64,000 bases of DNA from Microbacterium aoyamense (lineage in GTDB: Bacteria > Actinomycetota > Actinomycetes > Actinomycetales > Microbacteriaceae). The position numbers and the translations under genes were made by a program. Shown here piece by piece: positions 55,216-64,000 of this stretch (within the stretch, counting starts at the first letter, position 1; the number at the start of each line of letters is the position of its first letter). The notes below the pieces were generated by a model, which was not told the DNA's origin, did no database searches, and saw nothing but the letters and a program-made list of their open reading frames with translations. The DNA lies in the NCBI RefSeq assembly GCF_023155855.1, contig NZ_JAKNUT010000001.1, positions 496,001 to 560,000 on the forward strand, in the 5' to 3' direction.

Positions 55216-56890
55216 GGTGCTCGTCCTGATCCGATGCGTGCGCTTCATCCCCCGCCCAGCGATGACTGCGATCGCCCGCCGTGGCGGTCATGACGCCCGC
55301 CTCGGCCGCTTCGAAGACGCGAAGCGCAGCATCCCGATCCACGATTCCGAGCGATCCCGACACGGGCCCCGTGATCGTGTGCGCGTGGAGGTTCGCCACC
55401 CCGAGCGCGCGGTCGACCGGCCCCTGAGCGATCTGGATGCTCTGCAGCCGCGCGAGCGGGAAGATCGCCAGCCGACGCCAGATGAAGCCCTTGCGCAGGA
55501 GAAGCGCATCGGGGGTGAGGTCGAAGCCGTTGCGCCGCCACGACAGCGGGCGGAGCAGCCGCGCGCGTCGCGGCGAGTTGGTGTACGGGTCGTCCGCGGT
55601 CGGCCCCAGGACGCCGTGCTCGAAGATGAGAGGCCACTCGCTCTCGGGGAGGTGGGGCAGCACGAGTCGCAGCACACGCTCGACGTCGGCGCGCGTGCCG
55701 ACCGGCAGCACCGTCGTGAACTGGTCGGTCGAGGTGTCGGCCAGCCCTCGCCCCGACAGACGGTTGACGGTGATCGTCCACCATCCGAATCCGCGCCAAA
55801 GGATCGACTGCGAGATCTGCACGGCGTGCACGCGTCCCGGAGGCACGATCTCGGTCACGGTCGTGAAGAGCCCGAAGGTGATGCGCACACCGCTCGGGGT
55901 GGGGGCGATCGAGTAGCGCAGCGACTTGGTGATGCTGCGGATCCAGTAGGCGCCGAAACCGATGACGGTGGGCACCATGCTGAACAGGATCCACGGCGTG
56001 CCGAGCACGGATCCCACGATGATCGCGATGATCGCGACGACGAGCCCGATCGTCGATCCGCTGAGCAGACGCGAAGCGATCAGCCGTCCGATCGGGATGT
56101 GCACGACCGACGCGGGCTCGGCGACCGGCTCCTCGGCACCGTCGATGATGCCCGTGATGCCGGCGCTGACGACGGATGCCGCCGCCGAGACCCGGGATCC
56201 CGCGCGAGGCGCGGCATCCGTCCCCGCCTCGCCGAGCCGCGCACCCGACGCGAGCCGCAGGATGTCCGCCCGCACCGCCTCCGCGTTCGCGGTCGAGAGG
56301 TACTCGAGCTTGACATTGGCGTCGAGGCCCGCGCCGACCACCTCGAGCTTCGCGAGTCCGGCGAGCCGGGCGACCATCGGGCGGGTGAGGTTGACGCCCT
56401 GCACGCGATCGAGCGGTGCGCGGCGGTGCGTGCGGAAGAGCACGCCGCTGCGCACCTCGACGTCATCGCCCGTGATCCGGAAGGTGTGGAACCGCCACGA
56501 CACGTAGAACAGCGCGATGAGCAGCAGCACGATACCCAGCACCGCGAGGAGCGCCACGAGGATGAGGTTGTTGTCGATGACGAAGTCGACCGGATCCTCG
56601 GGCATCTCGCCGTCGAGTTCGTCCGGCAGGAAGAGGTAGATGAGTCGGTCGCGGAAGTTCGCGATGATGATGCCGGCCACCACCACGAGGGCGAATCCCC
56701 CGCGGAACAGCGGCGTCAGCGGGTGCATCCGGTGCCATTCGCCGTCGCTGAGCGGCGAGCGCACGAGAGCGCGCGGCGGTGACGCGGCCGTCGCGGTGGA
56801 AGCCGGATCGATCGAGGCCGGAGCACCACCGGGCATCGATGCCGACGGCGCGTCTTCGGGGTCCGGAGGCACGGGAGGGCCGGCGGTCAC
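55205..56890 (-). CDS. PH (bPH2/YdbT-like) domain membrane protein, large subunit
   Basis: 561 residues. Two N-terminal membrane helices, then YdbT/bPH2-type domains in repeats: a first (FHTFRITGDDVEVRSGVLFRTHRRAPLDRVQGVN), a second after two further helices (LRYSIAPTPSGVRITFGLF) and a third (FDLTPDALLLRKGFIWRRLAIFPLARLQSIQI). It has a Pro-rich N-terminus. It is coupled by GTGA to the small PH-domain protein, the usual pair in Firmicutes and actinobacteria (YdbS/YdbT type). It is reported to help resistance to certain bacteriocins in Bacillus. Confidence 0.88.
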   Translation of the reverse strand: MTAGPPVPPDPEDAPSASMPGGAPASIDPASTATAASPPRALVRSPLSDGEWHRMHPLTPLFRGGFALVVVAGIIIANFRDRLIYLFLPDELDGEMPEDPVDFVIDNNLILVALLAVLGIVLLLIALFYVSWRFHTFRITGDDVEVRSGVLFRTHRRAPLDRVQGVNLTRPMVARLAGLAKLEVVGAGLDANVKLEYLSTANAEAVRADILRLASGARLGEAGTDAAPRAGSRVSAAASVVSAGITGIIDGAEEPVAEPASVVHIPIGRLIASRLLSGSTIGLVVAIIAIIVGSVLGTPWILFSMVPTVIGFGAYWIRSITKSLRYSIAPTPSGVRITFGLFTTVTEIVPPGRVHAVQISQSILWRGFGWWTITVNRLSGRGLADTSTDQFTTVLPVGTRADVERVLRLVLPHLPESEWPLIFEHGVLGPTADDPYTNSPRRARLLRPLSWRRNGFDLTPDALLLRKGFIWRRLAIFPLARLQSIQIAQGPVDRALGVANLHAHTITGPVSGSLGIVDRDAALRVFEAAEAGVMTATAGDRSHRWAGDEAHASDQDEHRDA

Positions 56891-57483
56891 AGGCCGGTCC
56901 GACGCGTCTCGGCGACCTCGATGAGCGTGTCGCGCAGTCGTTCGGCGGCGTCCTGCGTGAGCCCGGGGATCGTGACCCCGGTGGATGCCGCGGCCGTCAC
57001 GAGCTTGAGCTGCGCGATGCCGAATCCGCGGTCGAGGGGTCCGTGGGTGATGTCGACGAGCTGCATGCGGCCGTACGGGACGGCGACGACGCGCTGCCAC
57101 AGGATGCCGCGGCGGAAGACGAGATCGTCGGTGCGCAACTGATAGCCGAAGGAACGGGCCTGTCGCGGCGTGATCAGGATCCCCCACAGCATGACCGCGA
57201 CGATCGCTCCCCCGACGAACCACGCCCACGTCCATCCGAGGAAGAGGGTCACGAAGAGCGTCGCGGCGAGCACGATCAGCAGGACGATGCCGTTCGCGAT
57301 GAGCTGCACCCAGACGTACTGCTTCGCGAGCTGGTGCCACGTGCCGTCGCCGAGCGGAAGCCGCGCCGCGCCCCGGGGCTCGCGCACACGCGCGAACGTT
57401 CCGGCGTCCAGCACCTCGTCACGGGCGCCGTCAGTGGCTGTGGAACTCGAGTCCGGGGTCGTCGCCTCCGGGCTGCTGGTCAT
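56887..57483 (-). CDS. PH (bPH2/YdbS-like) domain membrane protein, small subunit
   Basis: 198 residues: a Thr/Ser-rich N-terminus, two membrane helices (about 60-105), then a PH domain (GYQLRTDDLVFRRGILWQRVVAVPYGRMQLVDI) of the YdbS type. The ATG at 57483 has GGAAGG five bases upstream and lies 53 bases inside the end of the DUF3180 gene, an unusually long overlap. It forms a pair with the larger PH-domain protein. Confidence 0.85.
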   Translation of the reverse strand: MTSSPEATTPDSSSTATDGARDEVLDAGTFARVREPRGAARLPLGDGTWHQLAKQYVWVQLIANGIVLLIVLAATLFVTLFLGWTWAWFVGGAIVAVMLWGILITPRQARSFGYQLRTDDLVFRRGILWQRVVAVPYGRMQLVDITHGPLDRGFGIAQLKLVTAAASTGVTIPGLTQDAAERLRDTLIEVAETRRTGL

Positions 57484-57922
57484 CGTCGTCCTTCCGGATG
57501 GTGCACAGATGTTCGGCCACGAGGCCCGCCGCAACGAGCGCGCCGCCGCACACGGCCGTCGCGATGACGGCTCCCAACGAGCCTACCGACGGCTCGGCGG
57601 GCCGGCTCAGGAGGAAGACGAGCAGCCCGATCCCGAACCCGCCGAGCGCCGCGCCGACGATGCTCGACGCTTTCGCGAGCATCGCCGTCCGCAGCGCACG
57701 GAACGGGTTCACGATCGTGGCGCCCTTCCCTCGCGTCGCGCGCCGGATCGGGATCGCCAGCGCGATCACCAGGGCGCCCAGGAGCACGAGCAGGATCGGC
57801 AGCGAGATCGCCGGAGTGAAGGTCGGTCGACCCGAACTCGTGAGCACCTGGTCGAGCACGAAGCCCGCGACGGCACCCAGCACGGCGGCCGCGATCAGAA
57901 CACCGGGACCCGTGCGGTTCAC
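57431..57922 (-). CDS. DUF3180-domain membrane protein
   Basis: 163 residues, four membrane helices, Pro-rich second loop (RPTFTPAISLPILLVLLGA) and RRATRGKGATIVNPFRALRTAMLAKASSIVGAALGG, the signature part of DUF3180, found in actinobacteria between folK and PH-domain genes. The GTG start overlaps the folK stop (GTGA). Function is unknown; an association with folate genes is conserved by position only. Confidence 0.88.
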   Translation of the reverse strand: MNRTGPGVLIAAAVLGAVAGFVLDQVLTSSGRPTFTPAISLPILLVLLGALVIALAIPIRRATRGKGATIVNPFRALRTAMLAKASSIVGAALGGFGIGLLVFLLSRPAEPSVGSLGAVIATAVCGGALVAAGLVAEHLCTIRKDDDDQQPGGDDPGLEFHSH

Positions 57923-58458
57923 GAAGCATCCTGAATCCGCGCCAGGAGGTCCTCGACGCGTCCGGCACCGGGGATCTCGGCAGCGGGGTCGATCGCGAGC
58001 CACGGGAGGAGGACGAACTCGCGCGAAGCGGCTCGCGGGTGCGGCAGGACGAGTCTGGGGTCGTCGCTGGTGACGTCGCCGTAGGTGATGAGGTCGAGGT
58101 CCAGCGTCCGATCGCCCCACCGCTCACGACGCTCGCGCCCGTGCCGAGCCTCGATCGCGTGCATATAGCCGAGCAGCACCGAGGGGGCGAGTCGCGTCGT
58201 GACGATCGCGACGGCGTTGAGGTAGGCGGGGGCCGAGGCATCCGGACCCTCCGGCTTCACCGCGACCGACTCGACCGGCGGGGAGGCTGTGACCTCGTCG
58301 ACCAGCGGGAGCCTGCGGAGCTCTTCGACGGCCTCGGCGAGCGTTGCGGCCCGGTCGCCCAGGTTCGCGCCGAGCGCCACCACGGCGCGGACGGGCGGGG
58401 TGGATGCCGCGGGCTTCTCGGGATGGTCTTCGAGCCCCTGCGCGAGACGACGACTCAC
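57919..58458 (-). CDS. folK: 2-amino-4-hydroxy-6-hydroxymethyldihydropteridine diphosphokinase
   Basis: 179 residues. The HPPK motifs are ALGANLGDRAATL and RWGDRTLDLDLITYGD followed by LPHPRAASREFVLLPW. It pyrophosphorylates the pterin before FolP joins it to p-aminobenzoate. The GTG at 58458 overlaps the folB stop (GTGA). The much longer frame to 59184 is shadow of folB and folP. An ATG at 58473 in the same frame is an alternative. Confidence 0.94.
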   Translation of the reverse strand: MSRRLAQGLEDHPEKPAASTPPVRAVVALGANLGDRAATLAEAVEELRRLPLVDEVTASPPVESVAVKPEGPDASAPAYLNAVAIVTTRLAPSVLLGYMHAIEARHGRERRERWGDRTLDLDLITYGDVTSDDPRLVLPHPRAASREFVLLPWLAIDPAAEIPGAGRVEDLLARIQDAS

Positions 58459-58853
58459 GGGCTGGTCACCCATGCGGGCGGGTCCTCGACCTTGGCGCGG
58501 CGGATCGTCACCGACACGTCCTTGAACGGCACCGTGATCGGCGCCTTGGGCTTGTGCACCGTGACGGCGACCATGCGCACGAGGTCGCGCGCGAGCAGCG
58601 CATCGGCGATCCGCGCCGCGAGCGCTTCGAGCAGGTCGACCGACGCACCCTCGACGATCGCGACGATCTGCTCGGCGACCTCGCCGTAGTGCACGGTGTC
58701 GACGACGTCGTCGGTCTCGGCGGCGCGCCGGGTGCTGAGGTACAGCGTCGCGTCGACGAAGAAGTACTGACCGTCGCGCTTCTCGTCGTCGTACACGCCG
58801 TGCCGCCCGAAGGCGCGCACGCCCTTGAGAGTGATCTCGTCTACGAAGTCCAT
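58455..58853 (-). CDS. folB: Dihydroneopterin aldolase
   Basis: 132 residues, standard. It opens DEITLKGVRAFGRHGVYDDEKRDGQYF, with the family Glu/Tyr near GVYDDE and the Lys in VHKPKAPI. It converts dihydroneopterin to the hydroxymethyl pterin and glycolaldehyde. It starts 13 bases inside the folP end, and is in one operon with folE, folP and folK. Confidence 0.93.
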   Translation of the reverse strand: MDFVDEITLKGVRAFGRHGVYDDEKRDGQYFFVDATLYLSTRRAAETDDVVDTVHYGEVAEQIVAIVEGASVDLLEALAARIADALLARDLVRMVAVTVHKPKAPITVPFKDVSVTIRRAKVEDPPAWVTSP

Positions 58854-59677
58854 CGATCTGCCCCTTCCCAGTGCTGCGCGACCGCGAGGGCGTCTCGCGT
58901 CGCTCCGACATCGTGCACGCGCAGGGCCCACACACCGGCTCGCGCGGCGAGCGCACTCGTGACGGCCGTTGCGAGGTCGCGTCGCTCCTGTGACACATCC
59001 TGGCCGCCCAGCGCCTGCGCGAGGAACCCCTTGCGACTCGTGCCGAGCAGCACGCGCGCGCCCGTGCCCGTGATGCGGCCGAGTTCGCGCAGCACCGCCC
59101 AGTTCTGCTCGGGCTGCTTGCCGAAACCGATGCCCGGATCCACGATGATGCGATCGGGTGCGATGCCGGCGGCGGCCGCGGCATCCACCCGCCCGTCGAG
59201 CTCGGCGAGCACCTCGCCGACCACGTCGTGGTACGAGGCGCGGGCGTACATGTCGAACGACGGGCCGCGCCAGTGTCCGAGAGCCATCTCGGCGCCGGTC
59301 GAGGCGACCCCGGCGAACATGTCGGGGTCGGCGAGACCGCCCGAGACGTCGTTGACGATGCGCGCGCCCGCCTCGATCGCCGCGAGTGCCGTCACGGCGT
59401 TCATGGTGTCGATGCTCACCACGGCCCCCGCCTCGGCGAGGGCGGCGACGACGGGCACGACCCGGTCACGCTCGACTTCGGCCGATACGCGCGATGCCCC
59501 GGGCCGGGTCGACTCTCCGCCGACGTCGACGAAATCCGCGCCGTCCGCGACCAGCCGCAGACCGTGCGCGATCGCGGCGTCGGTCGCGAGGAACCGTCCG
59601 CCGTCGCTGAACGAATCGGGCGTGACGTTGACGATCCCCATGATGAGCGTCGTGCCCCTGCTCGACGAGCGGCTCAT
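58841..59677 (-). CDS. folP: Dihydropteroate synthase
   Basis: 278 residues. Motifs are GIVNVTPDSFSDGG, DVGGESTRPGA, NDVSGG and DPGIGFGKQPEQN followed by LLGTSRKGF. It is the sulfonamide target, condensing p-aminobenzoate with the pterin diphosphate. The ATG at 59677 overlaps the folE stop (ATGA). The frame open to 60013 is shadow of folE. Confidence 0.95.
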   Translation of the reverse strand: MSRSSSRGTTLIMGIVNVTPDSFSDGGRFLATDAAIAHGLRLVADGADFVDVGGESTRPGASRVSAEVERDRVVPVVAALAEAGAVVSIDTMNAVTALAAIEAGARIVNDVSGGLADPDMFAGVASTGAEMALGHWRGPSFDMYARASYHDVVGEVLAELDGRVDAAAAAGIAPDRIIVDPGIGFGKQPEQNWAVLRELGRITGTGARVLLGTSRKGFLAQALGGQDVSQERRDLATAVTSALAARAGVWALRVHDVGATRDALAVAQHWEGADRWTS

Positions 59678-60264
59678 GTCCGCGGGCTGCCCAGAAGCGA
59701 CATCAGCTCGGCGCGCGCGACCGGATCGACGAACTCGCCACGTGCCGCGATGGTGACGGTCGAGGCACCGGTCTGCCGCTCGCCGCGCATCGTGACGCAC
59801 TCGTGGGATGCGACGAGCACGACGAGCACGCCGCGTGCGTCGAGCGAGCCCGCGATCGTGTCGGCGATCTGCTCGCCGAGTCGCTCCTGCACCTGCGGGC
59901 GGGACGCGAGGATGTCGACCACCTTCGGGAGCGCACCGAGTCCGACCACCTGCTCGCCCGGCAGGTATGCGATGTGCGCGTGACCGCGGAACGGGAGGAG
60001 GTGATGCTCGCACACCGAACGGAAGCGGATGTCACGGAGCATGACCGCTCCGGAGGGGAGCGTGTCGGGGGCCGGGCCCCGCGTGATCGAGATCGTATGG
60101 GCGAGCGGGGCCGCGGCATCCATCCCCACACCCGCGAAGAACTCGTCATAGGCGTCCGCAACGCGCTGCGGGGTCAGCCGGAGGCCCGGACGCTCGGGGT
60201 CCTCCCCGATCGCCTCGAGCAGCTCACGCACGAGCGCTGCGACGCGCTCCCGATCGACGGCCAC
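59674..60264 (-). CDS. folE: GTP cyclohydrolase I
   Basis: 196 residues. Zinc-binding and catalytic elements are CEHHLLPF, LGALPKVVDILASRPQVQERLGEQIADTI and SHECVTMRG (second Cys). It makes dihydroneopterin triphosphate, the first step of folate synthesis. GTG start nine bases after the ftsH stop, so ftsH and the folate genes can be read as one operon. Confidence 0.95.
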   Translation of the reverse strand: MAVDRERVAALVRELLEAIGEDPERPGLRLTPQRVADAYDEFFAGVGMDAAAPLAHTISITRGPAPDTLPSGAVMLRDIRFRSVCEHHLLPFRGHAHIAYLPGEQVVGLGALPKVVDILASRPQVQERLGEQIADTIAGSLDARGVLVVLVASHECVTMRGERQTGASTVTIAARGEFVDPVARAELMSLLGSPRT

Positions 60265-60273
60265 GCGCCGAGC

Positions 60274-62280
<2,007 letters not shown>

Positions 62281-62412
62281 GGTGACGGCGAGCGCCGCGT
62301 CCCTTCGTCGAACGAACCGTCCACGCGCTCAGACGCGCGAAACGGTGCGTTCAGGGTATCGCGGGCACCCTATGGCGAGTCTGTGCATTCGCCCACGGCG
62401 TACAGCCGCCGA

Positions 62413-62964
62413 TCAGCTGTAGACGTGGGGGGCGAGCACCGCGACGTCGCGCAGATTCCGATAGTTCTCGGCGTAGTCCAGGCCGTAGCCGACGACGAAG
62501 TCGTTCGGGATGTCGAAGCCGACGTACTTGCAGTCCACGACCACCTTCGCCGCCTCGGGCTTGCGCAGGAGTGCGAAGACCTCGATGGATGCCGCTCCGC
62601 GCGATGCGAAGTTCTCGAGCAGCCAGCTCAAGGTGAGGCCCGAGTCGATGATGTCCTCGACGATCAGCACGTGCTTGTCGTGCAGGTCGGTGTCGAGATC
62701 CTTGCGGATCTGGACGACACCGCTCGATTTCGTACCGGCGCCGTACGACGACACCGCCATCCAGTCCATCGGAGCGCTCACCGGAAGCGCACGGGAGAAG
62801 TCCGCCATCACCATGACGGCGCCCTTCAGCACGCCGACCAGGAGGAGGTCCTTCCCCTCGTAGTCGACCGCGACCTGCGCCGCGATCTCATCGAGCTTCG
62901 CGAGGATCTGCTCCTCGGTGACCAGGACATTCGTGAGTTCGCTCTGGATTTCGGCCGCGCGCAT
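62413..62964 (-). CDS. hpt: Hypoxanthine phosphoribosyltransferase
   Basis: 183 residues of the type I PRTase fold. The PRPP-binding loop VLIVEDIIDSGLTL and the purine-binding YVGFDIPNDFVVGYGLDYAENYRNL are complete. It salvages hypoxanthine and guanine. It sits between tilS and ftsH, the order found in most Gram-positive bacteria. The ATG at 62964 opens MRAAEIQSEL. Confidence 0.95.
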   Translation of the reverse strand: MRAAEIQSELTNVLVTEEQILAKLDEIAAQVAVDYEGKDLLLVGVLKGAVMVMADFSRALPVSAPMDWMAVSSYGAGTKSSGVVQIRKDLDTDLHDKHVLIVEDIIDSGLTLSWLLENFASRGAASIEVFALLRKPEAAKVVVDCKYVGFDIPNDFVVGYGLDYAENYRNLRDVAVLAPHVYS

Positions 62965-63010
62965 GGTCCGAGTCTAGAGAGATGACGGATGCCGCGGCAT
63001 CCCGAACGCG

Positions 63011-64000
63011 TCAGTTCCGCGCCGTGAAGGTGAGCTTTCCACCGGCGCGCGCGGCTCGGCAGCCTGGCAGATCGATCGGGCCCTGACCTGACCAGTCCGT
63101 CACGAGCCGCGCGACTTCGAGGGTCTGGTCCCGAGCGAGCGAGACGTGGAACTCGCTCGCGACGACATGACGGATGACGCGATTCCGCAGTGCAGCGGGG
63201 TTCGCCGCAAGCGCTCCGACCGAGACCGAGATGCCGGCCTCGACGTGCTCGACGATGTCCTCGATCGTCTCGGCGATCATCTCGTCGAAGGCCTCGGAGT
63301 CCTCGCGCAGCTGCTCCGCGGTGCGCGCGAGCGCCTCGGCGATCCCCGGACCGAGCTCGGACTCGAGCACGGGCAGCACCGTTTCGCGTACGCGCACGCG
63401 CGCGAAGCGGGTCTCGGCGTTGTGCGGGTCGTCCCACGGCACGAGCCCTTGCGCGACGCACGCGGCCCGCGTGGTCGCACGGCGCACGCCCAGGAGCGGA
63501 CGCAGGAGGGGGATGCCGTCGAGGTCCGTCGATGCGGCCATGCCCTGCAGGCTGGCAGCTCCCGAGCCGCGACTGAGCCCGAGGAGCACGGTCTCGGCCT
63601 GGTCGTCGAGCGTGTGTCCGACGAGGATCGCGGCGGCCGCGGCATCCCGAGCCCCCTCGCGCAGCGCCGCGTAGCGAGCCGTCCGCGCCGCGGCCTCCGG
63701 CCCGCCTTCGGCGCCGACCTGGACGCGCACGACACGCGCGTACAGACCGAGAGCTTCGGCCGTCGCCGCGGCCGCCGCCGCGGTTTCGGCCGAGCCGGGC
63801 TGCAATCCGTGGTCGACCGTCACGGTGAGGGCGCGCATGCCTGCCTTCGGCGCTTCGAACGCGACAGCCGCGGCGAGCGCGAGGGAGTCGGCACCGCCCG
63901 ACAGACCCACGACGACCGCGTCCGCGTCTGTTCCCGTGAGCGCACGGCGTACGGCGAGGCGCACTTCCGCGACGGCGGGATCGAGGCCGGGTCGATGCTC
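63011..64000 (-). CDS. tilS: tRNA(Ile)-lysidine synthetase TilS, 5' end outside window
   Basis: The PP-loop ATP-binding motif SGGADS is near the N-terminus, followed by TVDHGLQPGS, GHTLDDQAETVLLGL and RPLLGVRRATTR, and a C-terminal helical part. It converts cytidine 34 of tRNA-Ile(CAU) to lysidine. A GTG at 63964 could start it, but the reading frame continues to the window edge with RPGLDPAVAEVRLAVR, which resembles the usual N-terminus, so I treat the gene as partial. 45 bases separate it from hpt, holding the palindrome at 62987. Confidence 0.93.
   Translation of the reverse strand, partial: EHRPGLDPAVAEVRLAVRRALTGTDADAVVVGLSGGADSLALAAAVAFEAPKAGMRALTVTVDHGLQPGSAETAAAAAATAEALGLYARVVRVQVGAEGGPEAAARTARYAALREGARDAAAAAILVGHTLDDQAETVLLGLSRGSGAASLQGMAASTDLDGIPLLRPLLGVRRATTRAACVAQGLVPWDDPHNAETRFARVRVRETVLPVLESELGPGIAEALARTAEQLREDSEAFDEMIAETIEDIVEHVEAGISVSVGALAANPAALRNRVIRHVVASEFHVSLARDQTLEVARLVTDWSGQGPIDLPGCRAARAGGKLTFTARN

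Noticed and set aside
52622..56782. 1386-residue open frame on the plus strand
   Set aside because: It runs antisense to lysS, DUF2520 and the PH-domain gene and changes composition at each of their borders. All three sense genes have clear motifs.
63011..63964. tilS as a complete gene starting at GTG 63964
   Set aside because: The same frame continues to the edge with a segment like the usual TilS N-terminus, so the true start is probably outside.

Overview
The window is about 70% GC, with dense gene packing, many GTG starts, and 1-4 base stop/start overlaps (ATGA, GTGA, TGATG). The gene content is that of a Gram-positive actinobacterium. ClpC, an ArgA-type acetylglutamate synthase, DUF3180, DUF4192, and the ftsH-folE-folP-folB-folK-DUF3180-PH-PH-DUF2520-lysS run point to Microbacteriaceae, most likely Microbacterium or a close relative. 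The genus is inferred from protein families and gene order, not from a marker gene. I see no insertion sequence, prophage or CRISPR array.

Region 1 (1-7.2 kb, minus strand) is a glutamate decarboxylase locus. In transcription order it holds an amidohydrolase, an ABC-type ATPase with degraded nucleotide-binding motifs, a YhgE/Pip membrane protein, GAD, a YrhK-like membrane protein and a DUF998-like membrane protein cut by the window edge. Region 2 (7.3-17.6 kb) has a LapA-like protein, a Cys-Ntn amide hydrolase, and three paralogous LuxR-type regulators interleaved with a ThrE-type exporter, an AI-2E-type permease, an HdeD-family protein and a patatin.

Region 3 (17.7-25.2 kb) is mixed: tRNA-Ser(CGA), a MetE-like protein, a DHA2 drug transporter, L-lactate dehydrogenase, a serine-hydrolase lipoprotein, radA, a VapBC toxin-antitoxin pair with paired palindromic operators, and an SseB-like protein. 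Region 4 (25.2-32.1 kb) is an amine-catabolic locus of permease, gamma-glutamyl-amine synthetase, PuuD-type hydrolase, aldehyde dehydrogenase, SDR and FadR/GntR regulator. It is best explained as ethanolamine use through gamma-glutamylation.

Region 5 (32.1-33.2 kb) is a 380-base hairpin-rich gap and a membrane-anchored secreted protein. Region 6 (33.2-42.6 kb) is a phenylacetate degradation operon, paaF-H-Z-I-A-B-C-D-E-G, with a divergent TetR (PaaR-like) regulator and two matching operator-like sites. paaK and paaJ are not in it.

Region 7 (42.6-49.7 kb) has argA and clpC on the minus strand, then a tight operon of three DUF2975-like membrane proteins and one YozG-type regulator, facing two paralogous lipoproteins. 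Region 8 (49.8-64 kb) is housekeeping on the minus strand apart from DUF4192: cardiolipin synthase, lysS, the PH-domain pair, folate synthesis, ftsH, hpt and tilS (5' end outside the window).

The observations I think most worth following are three intergenic elements that share a unit-unit-inverted-unit architecture, the degenerate ATPase beside YhgE and GAD, the triplicated DUF2975 operon, the Ntn-hydrolase/LuxR pair, and the hairpin cluster at 32.1-32.5 kb.
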